Source: Patescibacteria group bacterium UBA5187 (GTDB taxonomy: Bacteria; Patescibacteriota; Minisyncoccia; Phycocordibacterales; PALSA-1337). Taken from it: DNA of 16,739 bases. Where the stretch lies: positions 83,465 to 100,203 of the forward strand of contig DHWH01000015.1 of assembly GCA_002413065.1 (NCBI GenBank), given 5' to 3'. Positions 5,772 through 12,356 of the stretch are shown here, in pieces. Position numbers and translations under genes: made by a program. Position 1 is the stretch's first letter, and each line of letters begins with the position of its first letter. The notes under the pieces are model-generated. The model ran no database searches, was not told the DNA's origin, and was given only the letters and a program-made list of their open reading frames with translations.

Positions 5772-6029
5772 TTATGCGATGACTTTGAAAGCCTTGCGTT
5801 TCGAAATCGGTCGGCAAGCTTCGATAGTGGCTTTATCCCCTATCTTCTTGGTATTGCCTGGATCGTGAGCCATGAGTTTCGTGCGCTTGGTCTGGAACTT
5901 GTGATATTTCTCATGCTTCACATAACGTTTGACTTCTATGACAGTGGTATCCTTCATTTTGTCGGAAACAACCATGCCTGAAAAAGTCTGGTGTTTGATC
6001 TTATTTTCAGTTGTTTTGGTCGTTGTCAT
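5772..6029 (-). CDS. rpsQ: Small-subunit ribosomal protein uS17
   Basis: uS17 is a primary 16S rRNA-binding protein of the 30S body with an OB fold. The 85-aa product has the expected GMVVSDKMKDTTVIEVKRY segment, the basic loop HEKYHKFQTKRTKLMAHDP, and the C-terminal EACRPISKRKAFKV signature. Family length is normal. The N-terminal 15 residues (MTTTKTTENKIKHQT) are Thr/Lys-rich. It lies between rpmC and rplN. The bases before ATG are TCTCTAATCAC, again without a Shine-Dalgarno sequence. Confidence 0.96.
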   Translation of the reverse strand: MTTTKTTENKIKHQTFSGMVVSDKMKDTTVIEVKRYVKHEKYHKFQTKRTKLMAHDPGNTKKIGDKATIEACRPISKRKAFKVIA

Positions 6030-6078
6030 GTGATTAGAGATACTACTTGAGATTCAGGTAAATGTCTAGTTTTTGGCC

Positions 6079-6282
6079 TTATTTCTTGCTCGCAACTTTA
6101 TTCACGCCATTGAGCGCTGTCATGATGCGGGCGATGTCTTTCCTGATTACTCTGCCTTCTTTGACATTCTTGGTCTTTGCTCCGGCAGTACCAAATCGGA
6201 ATACACGAAGTGCCTCGCGCTTGTCGCCCAAGAGTTTGCTCAAGTCGGAGGCGGTCTTATTTGTAATTTCCTTGATTTTCAT
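6079..6282 (-). CDS. rpmC: Large-subunit ribosomal protein uL29
   Basis: uL29 is a small helical-hairpin protein beside the polypeptide exit tunnel, where it contacts signal recognition particle and trigger factor in characterised bacteria. The 67-aa product starts MKIKEITNKTASDLSKLLGD and has the family core RVFRFGTAGAKTKNVKEGRV and the final IRKDIARIMTALN. Length is normal. It follows rplP by 14 nt and precedes rpsQ. The ATG is preceded by TAATTACTATT, without a Shine-Dalgarno sequence. Confidence 0.93.
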   Translation of the reverse strand: MKIKEITNKTASDLSKLLGDKREALRVFRFGTAGAKTKNVKEGRVIRKDIARIMTALNGVNKVASKK

Positions 6283-6296
6283 AATAGTAATTATAT

Positions 6297-6722
6297 TTAT
6301 GCCCTGCTTACAACCTTTGTTTTGACCGGCAATTTCGTACCTGCTTTGCGCAAAGCTTCGGCAGCTACGGCTGGTTCGACACCGTCGATCTCGAACATGA
6401 TGCGGCCAGGTTTGACTTCGGCAATAAAGCCGATCGGATCTCCTTTACCTTTTCCCATTTTCACTTCGGCTGGTTTCTGCGTGTAAGGATGGTCCGGGAA
6501 AATGCGTATCCAGACTTTTCCTGACTTGGTTGCATAACGGGCCATGACTTTACGTGCGGCTTCAATCTGGTTCGAAGTGATGCGGGAATACTTCATAGCT
6601 TTTAGACCATAGGATCCGAAAGCGAGGGTAACGCCCCGAGTATCAGCATGAGCCGCCTCCTTATCTGGATGCGTACGCATTGTGAACCACTTACGATGTT
6701 TTACTTTCTTTGGGAATAACAT
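6297..6722 (-). CDS. rplP: Large-subunit ribosomal protein uL16
   Basis: uL16 positions tRNA at the A and P sites of the 50S subunit. The 141-aa product has normal length and clear motifs: MLFPKKVKHRKW at the start, LAFGSYGLKAM, the long helix ITSNQIEAARKVMARY, VWIRIFPDHPYTQKPAEVKM (cited in parts WIRIFPDHPYT and KPAEVKMGKGKGDP), and VKPGRIMFEIDGV. It lies between rpsC and rpmC in canonical order. Context before ATG is AATAAACTATC. Nothing unusual is seen in the coding sequence. Confidence 0.98.
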   Translation of the reverse strand: MLFPKKVKHRKWFTMRTHPDKEAAHADTRGVTLAFGSYGLKAMKYSRITSNQIEAARKVMARYATKSGKVWIRIFPDHPYTQKPAEVKMGKGKGDPIGFIAEVKPGRIMFEIDGVEPAVAAEALRKAGTKLPVKTKVVSRA

Positions 6723-6749
6723 GATAGTTTATTAATTGAAGTCGGAAGT

Positions 6750-7421
6750 TTATTTGGCTTGATCTTTCTTAAAAATCTCGCCCTTATAAATCCATACTTT
6801 GATACCTATATCGCCGTATGTCATGTGTGCCTTTTCACGGGCAAAATCGATGTCGGCACGCAATGTCTGAAGCGGAATTCTTCCCTTCTTGAGCTCCTCG
6901 CTGCGTGCGATTTCGGCACCTCCCAAACGGCCTCCCAGGCGAATACGAATACCTTGGACTTCCTTGTTTGCCATGACTTTTTCTATGGTCTGTTTGAGAA
7001 CGCGGCGGAATGGCAGACGCTTTTCGAGAGACTCGGCAACCATCATTCCTGCGATAGCCGCATTGGATTCCGGACTGCGGATTTCTTCGATGTCGATCTT
7101 GAGTTCCTGACCATTGAGATCGATCTTTTCGCGGCGAAGAAGTTTGAGGATCTTTTCGCGGAGCTTTACTACGCCATCACCGGCTTTGCCGATAAGCATT
7201 CCCGGACGAGATGTCTTCACGATAACGCGAAGAGTCTTTTGATTGCGTTCTATATCGATACCGCCAATGTAGTTTGCGCGGAGCTCTTTCTGGAGGAATT
7301 CACGGATGGTCAAATCGCCCTTGAGGTAGGTGCGGTATGTCTTGTGCATCGAGAACCAGCGACTCCTCCAATCACGGATGATTCCAAGTCTATGAGAATA
7401 CGGATGAACGGTGTGGGACAT
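6750..7421 (-). CDS. rpsC: Small-subunit ribosomal protein uS3
   Basis: uS3 lines the mRNA entry channel of the 30S subunit. The 223-aa product opens with MSHTVHPYSHRLGIIRDW, a variant of the family's MGQKVNP-RLGI-DW start that I associate with parcubacterial proteins. A type II KH domain is present with the GxxG loop in GMLIGKAGDG (residues about 74-83). The C-terminal domain carries GIRIRLGGRLGGAEIARSE and TYGDIGIKVWIYKGEIF. Length is close to the bacterial norm. It starts 5 nt after the rplV stop, so coupling is likely. ATG is preceded by ATAATTACC. Confidence 0.97.
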   Translation of the reverse strand: MSHTVHPYSHRLGIIRDWRSRWFSMHKTYRTYLKGDLTIREFLQKELRANYIGGIDIERNQKTLRVIVKTSRPGMLIGKAGDGVVKLREKILKLLRREKIDLNGQELKIDIEEIRSPESNAAIAGMMVAESLEKRLPFRRVLKQTIEKVMANKEVQGIRIRLGGRLGGAEIARSEELKKGRIPLQTLRADIDFAREKAHMTYGDIGIKVWIYKGEIFKKDQAK

Positions 7422-7426
7422 GGTAA

Positions 7427-7816
7427 TTATTTTTTATTGGCGGCGGCCGCTGCTTTTGCTTTGCCTCGCAGTTTTTTGACTGGCTCGACGCGCTGATCCA
7501 GAATGATACTGACATGGCTTGTCCTATTTTTGATAGGATGTGCGGATCCGCGTGATACTGGCATATGGCGTTTCATTACAAGACCCTGATCTACGCGAAT
7601 CTCTTTTACGAAAAGACCTTCTTTTTCTATCTGGTGATTATGAAAAGCGTTAGCAATGGCGGAATCGAGCAGATCATGAAGTGCGCTCTTTGCCTTTTTT
7701 GATACGTGCGTCAAAATATCTTTTGCAATAATGACATTTTTGCCGCGGATCATATCTGCGACCAAACGAACCTTGCGGGGTGAAATACGGTAATTTTTAA
7801 GTGAAGCGGTAATCAT
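7427..7816 (-). CDS. rplV: Large-subunit ribosomal protein uL22 with a basic C-terminal tail
   Basis: uL22 lines the exit tunnel through a long beta-hairpin, which is present here as MKRHMPVSRGSAHPIKNRTS. The N-terminal signature YRISPRKVRLVADMIRG is intact. At 129 aa it is longer than the usual 110; the excess is a Lys/Ala tail after the core (KKLRGKAKAAAAANKK). It starts 9 nt after the rpsS stop and its own stop is 5 nt before the rpsC start. ATG is preceded by AATATACTGAC, without a Shine-Dalgarno sequence. Confidence 0.97.
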   Translation of the reverse strand: MITASLKNYRISPRKVRLVADMIRGKNVIIAKDILTHVSKKAKSALHDLLDSAIANAFHNHQIEKEGLFVKEIRVDQGLVMKRHMPVSRGSAHPIKNRTSHVSIILDQRVEPVKKLRGKAKAAAAANKK

Positions 7817-7825
7817 GTCAGTATA

Positions 7826-8176
7826 TTATTTTTTCGTGGCAACGGAAGTTGCTGCTTCCTTTGCGGATTTAGCGGCAGTCATCTCGGCCTCTTTGGCTTT
7901 GAGTTCTATCTCCTTCTGCATCTTGCCTCCGTGACGGACGAATTTGCGACTAGGTGAGAATTCACCGAGACGATGTCCTACCATATCTTCTGTGACCAAC
8001 ACATCGATATGGATTCTGCCATTGTGAACGCCGAAAGTGAACCCGACCATTTCTGGGGAAATTTGTGAACGGCGTGCCCAGGTCTTAATAGTACCAGCAT
8101 CTGCCGGCCTTTTGCCTAGAAGCTTCCTGAGAAGACGCTCTTCAACATATGGACCTTTTTTGAGTGATCGGGACAT
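7826..8176 (-). CDS. rpsS: Small-subunit ribosomal protein uS19 with C-terminal extension
   Basis: uS19 lies in the 30S head and contacts A-site tRNA and uS13. The core is standard: MSRSLKKGPYVEERLLRKL, TWARRSQISPEMVG, FGVHNGRIHIDVLVTEDMVG, HRLGEFSPSRKFVRHGGK. The family usually stops near residue 92; this protein has 116 residues, the extra part being an Ala/Lys/Glu helix-forming tail (AKEAEMTAAKSAKEAATSVA). It is the first gene of its transcription unit: the gap to rplB is 231 nt and holds a promoter at 8258-8286 and two leader hairpins, which is unusual because rplB and rpsS are normally adjacent. Confidence 0.97.
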   Translation of the reverse strand: MSRSLKKGPYVEERLLRKLLGKRPADAGTIKTWARRSQISPEMVGFTFGVHNGRIHIDVLVTEDMVGHRLGEFSPSRKFVRHGGKMQKEIELKAKEAEMTAAKSAKEAATSVATKK

Positions 8177-8195
8177 GATTTTGTTTGGAAATTTT

Positions 8196-8250
8196 TTGCA
8201 CTGGATGGCTTGTGTGCAATGAAATGATGAAAATGAGCTCCGTTGAGCTC
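8196..8250 (-). promoter_or_regulatory. Two leader hairpins upstream of rpsS
   Basis: Within the predicted 5' UTR (start near 8251), the minus strand has GAGCTC-AACG-GAGCTC (8250-8235), a 6-bp stem with a four-base loop, then TTGCAC and GTGCAA (8219-8196), a 6-bp stem around a 12-nt loop. Both stems are perfect. Their presence directly before an r-protein unit makes them candidates for autoregulation. Confidence 0.45.
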
Positions 8251-8257
8251 GTAACGC

Positions 8258-8286
8258 ATATTAACAGAGCCATACTTTGAAGTCAA
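8258..8286 (-). promoter_or_regulatory. Promoter of the rpsS-rplE unit
   Basis: On the minus strand TTGACT (8286-8281), a 17-nt spacer ending CTCTGT, and TAATAT (8263-8258), with TGT before the -10 as an extended -10. The 32-nt block 8256-8287 matches 10527-10558 before rplD at 30 positions. Confidence 0.8.
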
Positions 8287-8287
8287 C

Positions 8288-8407
8288 TAAAATGGCAAAT
8301 GTCTAATCGCCCATCATGAACCAGAATATTCTATCAACAAACTTTATGGTTTTCTTAACTATATACGAGAATGTGTGATGGACTCTACTCATGGCACTGC
8401 ATGGATA
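8288..8407. other. Non-coding gap between the rplB stop and the rpsS promoter
   Basis: These 120 nt have no open frame that looks coding and no convincing terminator. Together with the promoter and leader they make a 231-nt gap at a junction that is usually a few bases long. Nothing else is recognised in it. Confidence 0.5.
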
Positions 8408-9262
8408 TTACACAGCACTTCTCATATTCTTGCCTGGCTGACGACGGGAGACTACGTATACGTTCGAGTATTTCTTCGAACGACGGGTCTTCTGTCCCTT
8501 TCCTGCCGGCTTGCCCCAACGTGTCTTCAAACGGCGCAGACCGCGGCCGGAGCGCTGTTCACCTCCACCGTATGGATGGTCAACTGGGTTCTGGGCAGTA
8601 CCGCGAACTGTCGGACAAATGCCGAGCCATCGTGATCGGCCTGCTTTGCCGATATTAACGAGGCGTGATTCTTCGTTGGAAACTACACCGATAGATGCCC
8701 ATGCGCTTTCGTGGATTTTGCGAACTTCGGTTGAAGGCATCTTGATATGCGTATAACCGGCATCGTTAGCGACGACCTGACCAAATGAACCGGCAGATCG
8801 AACCAACTTGGCGCCACTGCCTGGCTTTACTTCGATATTGAAAACAAATGTACCGACTGGAATTTTCTTTAACGGGAGGCGATTGCCTGTTTCGATAGGG
8901 GCATTTTCAGAAACAATGAATGAATTGCCCACTTTCATGGTCTTTGGCAAGAGAACGTAACGCTTTGCTCCATCTTTGTAGTTCACGATACCAATGTAAC
9001 CTGTACGGAAAGGATCATATTCCACGGTTTTGACTGTGGCAATGATATCCTTCTTGTCATACATGAAATCAATCTCGCGATAGAGTTTTTTGTGGCCTCC
9101 CCCTTTGTGGCGAACCGTGATGCGGCCGAAGGCATTGCGTCCCATATCTCGCTTCATGCCATGGGTCAACGGCTTGTAGGGTTCCGAAGCCGTGACGTAT
9201 TCCTTGAATGGCAATACTGTCATGTGTCTTCGTGATTTGGTTGTTGGTCTGAATGATTTCAT
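8408..9262 (-). CDS. rplB: Large-subunit ribosomal protein uL2
   Basis: uL2 is a primary 23S rRNA-binding protein required for subunit association and peptidyl-transferase function. The 284-aa product has the expected N-terminal OB domain (RHKGGGHKKLYREIDFMYDK) and C-terminal SH3-like domain with GKAGRSRWLGICPTVRGTAQ and NPVDHPYGGGEQRSGRG. The histidine equivalent to E. coli His229 is kept (DHP), while the second histidine of the usual DHPHGGGE is tyrosine. The C-terminus is slightly extended (SRRQPGKNMRSAV). It is the last gene of the rplD unit; no clear terminator was found between it and the rpsS promoter, so read-through into rpsS is possible. Confidence 0.98.
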   Translation of the reverse strand: MKSFRPTTKSRRHMTVLPFKEYVTASEPYKPLTHGMKRDMGRNAFGRITVRHKGGGHKKLYREIDFMYDKKDIIATVKTVEYDPFRTGYIGIVNYKDGAKRYVLLPKTMKVGNSFIVSENAPIETGNRLPLKKIPVGTFVFNIEVKPGSGAKLVRSAGSFGQVVANDAGYTHIKMPSTEVRKIHESAWASIGVVSNEESRLVNIGKAGRSRWLGICPTVRGTAQNPVDHPYGGGEQRSGRGLRRLKTRWGKPAGKGQKTRRSKKYSNVYVVSRRQPGKNMRSAV

Positions 9263-9308
9263 GTTGATAAGTTAAATATTGAAAATGGAAAATGAATGAT
9301 GAGTCGGA

Positions 9309-9785
9309 TTATACAAAGTCGATCTTATCGCCTTTTTTGACGGTAATGATCGCTTTGCGCATGCCGGAGACTGTTCCCTTTCTGCCTTTGATAAAGACAT
9401 TTTTCATAGGGGTATTGATAACGGCAATTTTGACCGGAGTCACTTTGTATAATGTTTGGATTGCCTTTGATATAGTATGCTTGTTTGCATTCTTCATTAC
9501 TTCGAATGTATATACACCGCCTTGGCTCAAAATACCTGATTTTTCCGTAACGCGAGGGCGAATGACGACGGAAGCGGCGTTTGATTCGAGTCCAGAGTGG
9601 AGAACAGGCACCGCAACGGCTACAGACTTCTCTTTTGACACCTTGTCGGTCTTCTCGGCCTTTGTCATTTTTGCGCCGCCCTGGCGTCCTTTGGCACCTG
9701 ACTTCTTATCAGCTGTTGATTTTGCGGACTTGGCTCCCTGCTCGAGCTTTTCATCCTTTCTTTTTTTGAAACCGAATATTGCCAT
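9309..9785 (-). CDS. rplW: Large-subunit ribosomal protein uL23 with a long N-terminal extension
   Basis: uL23 sits at the exit-tunnel mouth and is the docking site for trigger factor and SRP in studied bacteria. The family core occupies residues about 72-158: VVIRPRVTEKSGIL, YTFEVMKNANKHTISKAIQT, INTPMKNVFIKGRKGTVSG, KKAIITVKKGD-type end (here RKAIITVKKGDKIDFV). Bacterial L23 is usually 95-100 aa; here residues 1-70 form an additional segment, beginning MAIFGFKKRKDEKLEQG and rich in Lys, Ala, Ser and Gly, likely disordered. The frame is open and in phase from ATG 9785, which has the same ACTATT-ATG context as rpmC. A later start would have to use a non-ATG codon or M40. Confidence 0.94.
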   Translation of the reverse strand: MAIFGFKKRKDEKLEQGAKSAKSTADKKSGAKGRQGGAKMTKAEKTDKVSKEKSVAVAVPVLHSGLESNAASVVIRPRVTEKSGILSQGGVYTFEVMKNANKHTISKAIQTLYKVTPVKIAVINTPMKNVFIKGRKGTVSGMRKAIITVKKGDKIDFV

Positions 9786-9818
9786 AATAGTAAATTAAAT
9801 TGAGATTAAATATTGAAA

Positions 9819-10496
9819 TTATTCAGACGCTTCCTTGGAAGTCTTTGCGACAAACGCCTTTAATGATTCTACCGGGTTGGTAACAATCAAAAACGTATGG
9901 TTCAAAACTGAAACGGGGTTGATATTGCGGAATTCCTCGATGGAAACATTGCCGAAATTACGGAAACTCTTCTCGATAGAAACGGTTTTCTTGTCCATTG
10001 CAATGATCGCCGTATTCGATTTCTTTGTAGCCAATCTTTCGTATCCTTTGATGGTAGCCAACGAAGTAAGGATATTTTTTGCATCCTTCGCCTTTGGATC
10101 GGCAATTTTCATAGTATCAACAAAGAGAACCTCTCCTTCTTTGAACTTTTTTGAAAGAATGGCGAATAATGCCTTAGATTTGGCCTTTTTGTTGATCTTA
10201 CGTGAAAAATTCTGATCGTTACGGGGACCGTGCGTAACACCGCCGCCTACCCAGATAGGTGAACGGGTAGAACCGTGACGAGCGCGGCCGGTACCCTTCT
10301 GTTTCCAAGGCTTTTTGCCTCCGCCGCGCACTTCGCCGCGAGTCCTTGAATGGGCGACGTTGGTTCGTGAATTCGAGTTCATCAATCTGACGACCTCGTG
10401 AACCAAGTCAGCATTCCAAGGAACGCCAAAAATACCTTCTGAAAGTGAGATTTTGCCAGTGGCCTTCCCGGTTTGGTTGTATATTGTTGCTTCCAT
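9819..10496 (-). CDS. rplD: Large-subunit ribosomal protein uL4
   Basis: uL4 binds 23S rRNA domain I, reaches into the exit tunnel, and in E. coli represses the S10 operon by attenuation and translational control. The 225-aa product has the tunnel-loop signature AHSRTRGEVRGGGKKPWKQK followed by GTGRARHGSTRSPIWVGGG, then the Rossmann-like C-terminal domain with NPVSVLNHTFLIVT. Length is normal. It is the first gene of its unit: the normal upstream neighbour rplC is 2.4 kb away beyond insertion A. A promoter at 10529-10557 and a 25-nt leader with a small hairpin and pyrimidine run precede the ATG. No Shine-Dalgarno sequence; the ATG is preceded by CTTTTTCTTTC. Confidence 0.97.
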   Translation of the reverse strand: MEATIYNQTGKATGKISLSEGIFGVPWNADLVHEVVRLMNSNSRTNVAHSRTRGEVRGGGKKPWKQKGTGRARHGSTRSPIWVGGGVTHGPRNDQNFSRKINKKAKSKALFAILSKKFKEGEVLFVDTMKIADPKAKDAKNILTSLATIKGYERLATKKSNTAIIAMDKKTVSIEKSFRNFGNVSIEEFRNINPVSVLNHTFLIVTNPVESLKAFVAKTSKEASE

Positions 10497-10519
10497 GAAA
10501 GAAAAAGGCTCTGACGAGC
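10497..10519 (-). promoter_or_regulatory. Small hairpin plus pyrimidine run in the rplD leader
   Basis: On the minus strand GCTC-GTCA-GAGC (10519-10508) is followed by CTTTTTCTTTC directly before the rplD ATG. The shape is that of a minimal attenuator, but a 4-bp stem is weak. The leader is predicted to be only about 25 nt long. Confidence 0.3.
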
Positions 10520-10528
10520 GTGCAAAGC

Positions 10529-10557
10529 ATATTAACAGAGGCGTACTTTGAAGTCAA
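10529..10557 (-). promoter_or_regulatory. Promoter of the rplD-rplW-rplB unit
   Basis: On the minus strand TTGACT (10557-10552), a 17-nt spacer ending CTCTGT, and TAATAT (10534-10529) with TG one base upstream of the -10. It is almost identical to the rpsS promoter and shares its design with the rpsN promoter. Confidence 0.8.
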
Positions 10558-10588
10558 CGGCAGAGACACGGTAACCGAGCTTTTAGTC

Positions 10589-11284
10589 TTATTCTTTAAA
10601 TAAAAAAGGGTTGTAATTAATGTCCTTGTCGTAAACGTCTATCCCCTCTGCTCGCTTGAGTTTATTGACAACAAGATACGTAACCGGAGTCAGGATCGCT
10701 TCATACACAACTTTCGCAATGTAACCGGAGAGAATAAGCATGATTAATCCTGAGAAAGGAATTACTCCTGCGAAGGCGATAATTCCAAAAATAATACTGT
10801 CTATCCCTTCCCCTACAACTGTCGAACCGATAGTCCTCATCCACAAACGCCTTCCATTACTACGGATCTTCATCCTCGACATAACATACGAATTGCTGAA
10901 TTCACCCACAAAATAAGCGATTATGGAACCAATTACAATTCTCGGTACGGCTCCTAAAATAACTTCATACGCGCCTTGATTTTGCCAAAATGAAGCCGCA
11001 GGGAGAATTTGAATAAAATAGTAGCAAAGAGCCATAAGCACAAGGGCCGCAAATCCAGACCAAATGATTTTTCTGGATGCTTTGTAGCCGTAGACTTCCG
11101 TGAGAACATCTCCAAATACATAGCTTACTGGAAATGTAAAGATTGCACCGGTAAAAATAAGGGGGCCGATCTGGACAATTTTTACTGCTATCGTATTTGA
11201 AATCATTAAAACCGCGACGAAAAGAACGCCTATAAAAAGAAAATATTTGCTGTCTTTTGAAATGGCTACCGAAGATTCATTCAT
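10589..11284 (-). CDS. YhhQ/VUT-family queuosine-precursor transporter
   Basis: The 231-aa product is an integral membrane protein of the COG1738 (YhhQ, VUT) family, whose E. coli member imports 7-deazaguanine precursors of queuosine. Family motifs are visible: FPVSYVFGDVLTEVYGYKAS around residues 51-70, GEFSNSYVMSRMKI near 117-130, and RRLWMRTIGSTVVGEGIDS near 135-153. About six hydrophobic segments are seen (roughly 13-31, 40-59, 74-94, 108-127, 153-175, 177-200). The frame extends 17 codons further upstream, but ATG 11284 (MNESSVAISKDSKYF) is preferred because a TATAAT box lies 7 nt before it, inside the longer version. It is in insertion A, divergent from the DoxX-like gene. Salvage of a queuosine precursor fits a reduced-genome host. 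Confidence 0.9.
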   Translation of the reverse strand: MNESSVAISKDSKYFLFIGVLFVAVLMISNTIAVKIVQIGPLIFTGAIFTFPVSYVFGDVLTEVYGYKASRKIIWSGFAALVLMALCYYFIQILPAASFWQNQGAYEVILGAVPRIVIGSIIAYFVGEFSNSYVMSRMKIRSNGRRLWMRTIGSTVVGEGIDSIIFGIIAFAGVIPFSGLIMLILSGYIAKVVYEAILTPVTYLVVNKLKRAEGIDVYDKDINYNPFLFKE

Positions 11285-11291
11285 AACGCCA

Positions 11292-11297
11292 ATTATA
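11292..11297 (-). promoter_or_regulatory. -10 box of the transporter gene, leaderless geometry
   Basis: TATAAT on the minus strand ends 7 nt before ATG 11284, so transcription would begin at or very close to the start codon. TG immediately precedes the hexamer. No clear -35 was found. Confidence 0.55.
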
Positions 11298-11363
11298 CAC
11301 CTTTTAAAGGCCTCACCATACTGCTTTAAAAACAAAGAATAATTGCTATACTACCAATGTCCT

Positions 11364-11369
11364 TATAAT
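11364..11369 (+). promoter_or_regulatory. -10 box of the DoxX-like gene
   Basis: TATAAT on the plus strand ends 15 nt before ATG 11385, predicting a leader of about 8 nt. A second hexamer, TATACT, lies at 11347-11352. The -35 is poorly defined (TTGCTA at 11343, spacer 15). It is divergent from the transporter promoter. Confidence 0.5.
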
Positions 11370-11384
11370 CCTTAACCCAAAACT

Positions 11385-11759
11385 ATGCATCCATTTTTAC
11401 TATTTCCCTCGCTCCTAGCCTACGAGCAAATTGCGCCATTCATCATTCGAGTCGTTTTGGGTTTTACTCTGCTTTATTTTGGCCTCAGGAAAATGAGAGG
11501 CGAAGGACAAAGTTCAGGAAGCAATAGTTATAGATATGGCCTTATCGAGGTAATCATTGCCATCTTCCTCATCGTCGGTCTCTATACCCAGCTGGCCGCT
11601 CTCATTAACGCCATCATTCTCATATTCAAAATCGGCTTCAAAATCAATGAAAAGAAATTCCTCACTGACGGTGTGAATTACTATGTCCTTCTCCTTGCGA
11701 TGGCAATAGCGCTTCTCTTCATGGGACCTGGGGTTTTGTCATTTGACCTCATATTGTAA
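11385..11759 (+). CDS. DoxX-like small membrane protein
   Basis: The 124-aa product is a four-helix membrane protein resembling the DoxX family. Hydrophobic segments are at roughly residues 18-33, 52-70, 72-88 and 99-122. The early segment IAPFIIRVVLGFTLLYFGLRKM corresponds to the family's first helix (quoted here as IAPFIIRVVLGF and LLYFGL), and the mid segment EVIIAIFLIVGLYTQLAAL is also typical. DoxX-type proteins are associated with redox or terminal-oxidase functions in some organisms, but most short members have no assigned role, and none is claimed here. The stop is 30 nt before the next gene on the same strand, suggesting an operon. Confidence 0.75.
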   Translation: MHPFLLFPSLLAYEQIAPFIIRVVLGFTLLYFGLRKMRGEGQSSGSNSYRYGLIEVIIAIFLIVGLYTQLAALINAIILIFKIGFKINEKKFLTDGVNYYVLLLAMAIALLFMGPGVLSFDLIL

Positions 11760-11789
11760 GGCTCGATATTTCCAGCTCGTCTGTACATC

Positions 11790-12269
11790 ATGATGCCATC
11801 ATTCTCCGAAAAAAACATTTTACGAATATTCTTTTGGAGCCTTATCCTCAAAGGCATAAACGGGACAATCGAGATACTCGCCGGCATTCTTTTCCTATTT
11901 ACAGGGATTGTGACGGAAACATTGACATTCCTAGTCCAACGCGAGCTTCTAGAAGATCCTGGCGATTTCGTTGCCAATACAATTCAGCATGTACTTCCTT
12001 ATCTATACTCGCATACCCAACTATTTACGGCCTTTTACCTGCTCTCTCACGGGATCATCAAACTATTTCTTGTAGTAAGTCTGCTACGCAAGAAAATATG
12101 GGCGTATCCGGCTACTATAGCAGTGCTTATTCTATTTGTTGTATATCAGCTATACAGACTAACATTCGGCTTTTCGATCTTCCTCATCCTGCTGACTATA
12201 TTTGATATTTTCCTGATCGCACTTACATGGCACGAGTACAAGTTGGTGAGGAAACATATCACTGCATAG
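11790..12269 (+). CDS. DUF2127-family membrane protein
   Basis: The 159-aa product has about four hydrophobic segments (near residues 12-45, 75-97, 104-124, 127-150). The segment HTQLFTAFYLLSHGIIKLFL followed by VSLLRKKIWAYP is the recognisable DUF2127 pattern, with a histidine in each half. Function is unknown for this family. There are two adjacent in-frame ATG codons at 11790; either may be used. It is probably cotranscribed with the DoxX-like gene. It converges on the kinase remnant, with 87 nt between the stop codons and no clear terminator in that gap. Confidence 0.75.
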   Translation: MMPSFSEKNILRIFFWSLILKGINGTIEILAGILFLFTGIVTETLTFLVQRELLEDPGDFVANTIQHVLPYLYSHTQLFTAFYLLSHGIIKLFLVVSLLRKKIWAYPATIAVLILFVVYQLYRLTFGFSIFLILLTIFDIFLIALTWHEYKLVRKHITA

Positions 12270-12356
12270 GCGGCAAAAAGCTATGTATTTGGCGGTGTAA
12301 TTACGTTTACGTGACTTTAGGCTGTGTTTCCAAACGGCGCAGACGCGTACCGACTA

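Noticed and set aside
6759..7496. A 245-codon plus-strand frame opposite rpsC
   Set aside because: It is a shadow of rpsC and the end of rplV, both of which are unmistakable on the minus strand.
10559..10588. Terminator after the queuosine-precursor transporter gene
   Set aside because: The CGGTAACCG palindrome there has no room for a loop and no T-run on the relevant strand.
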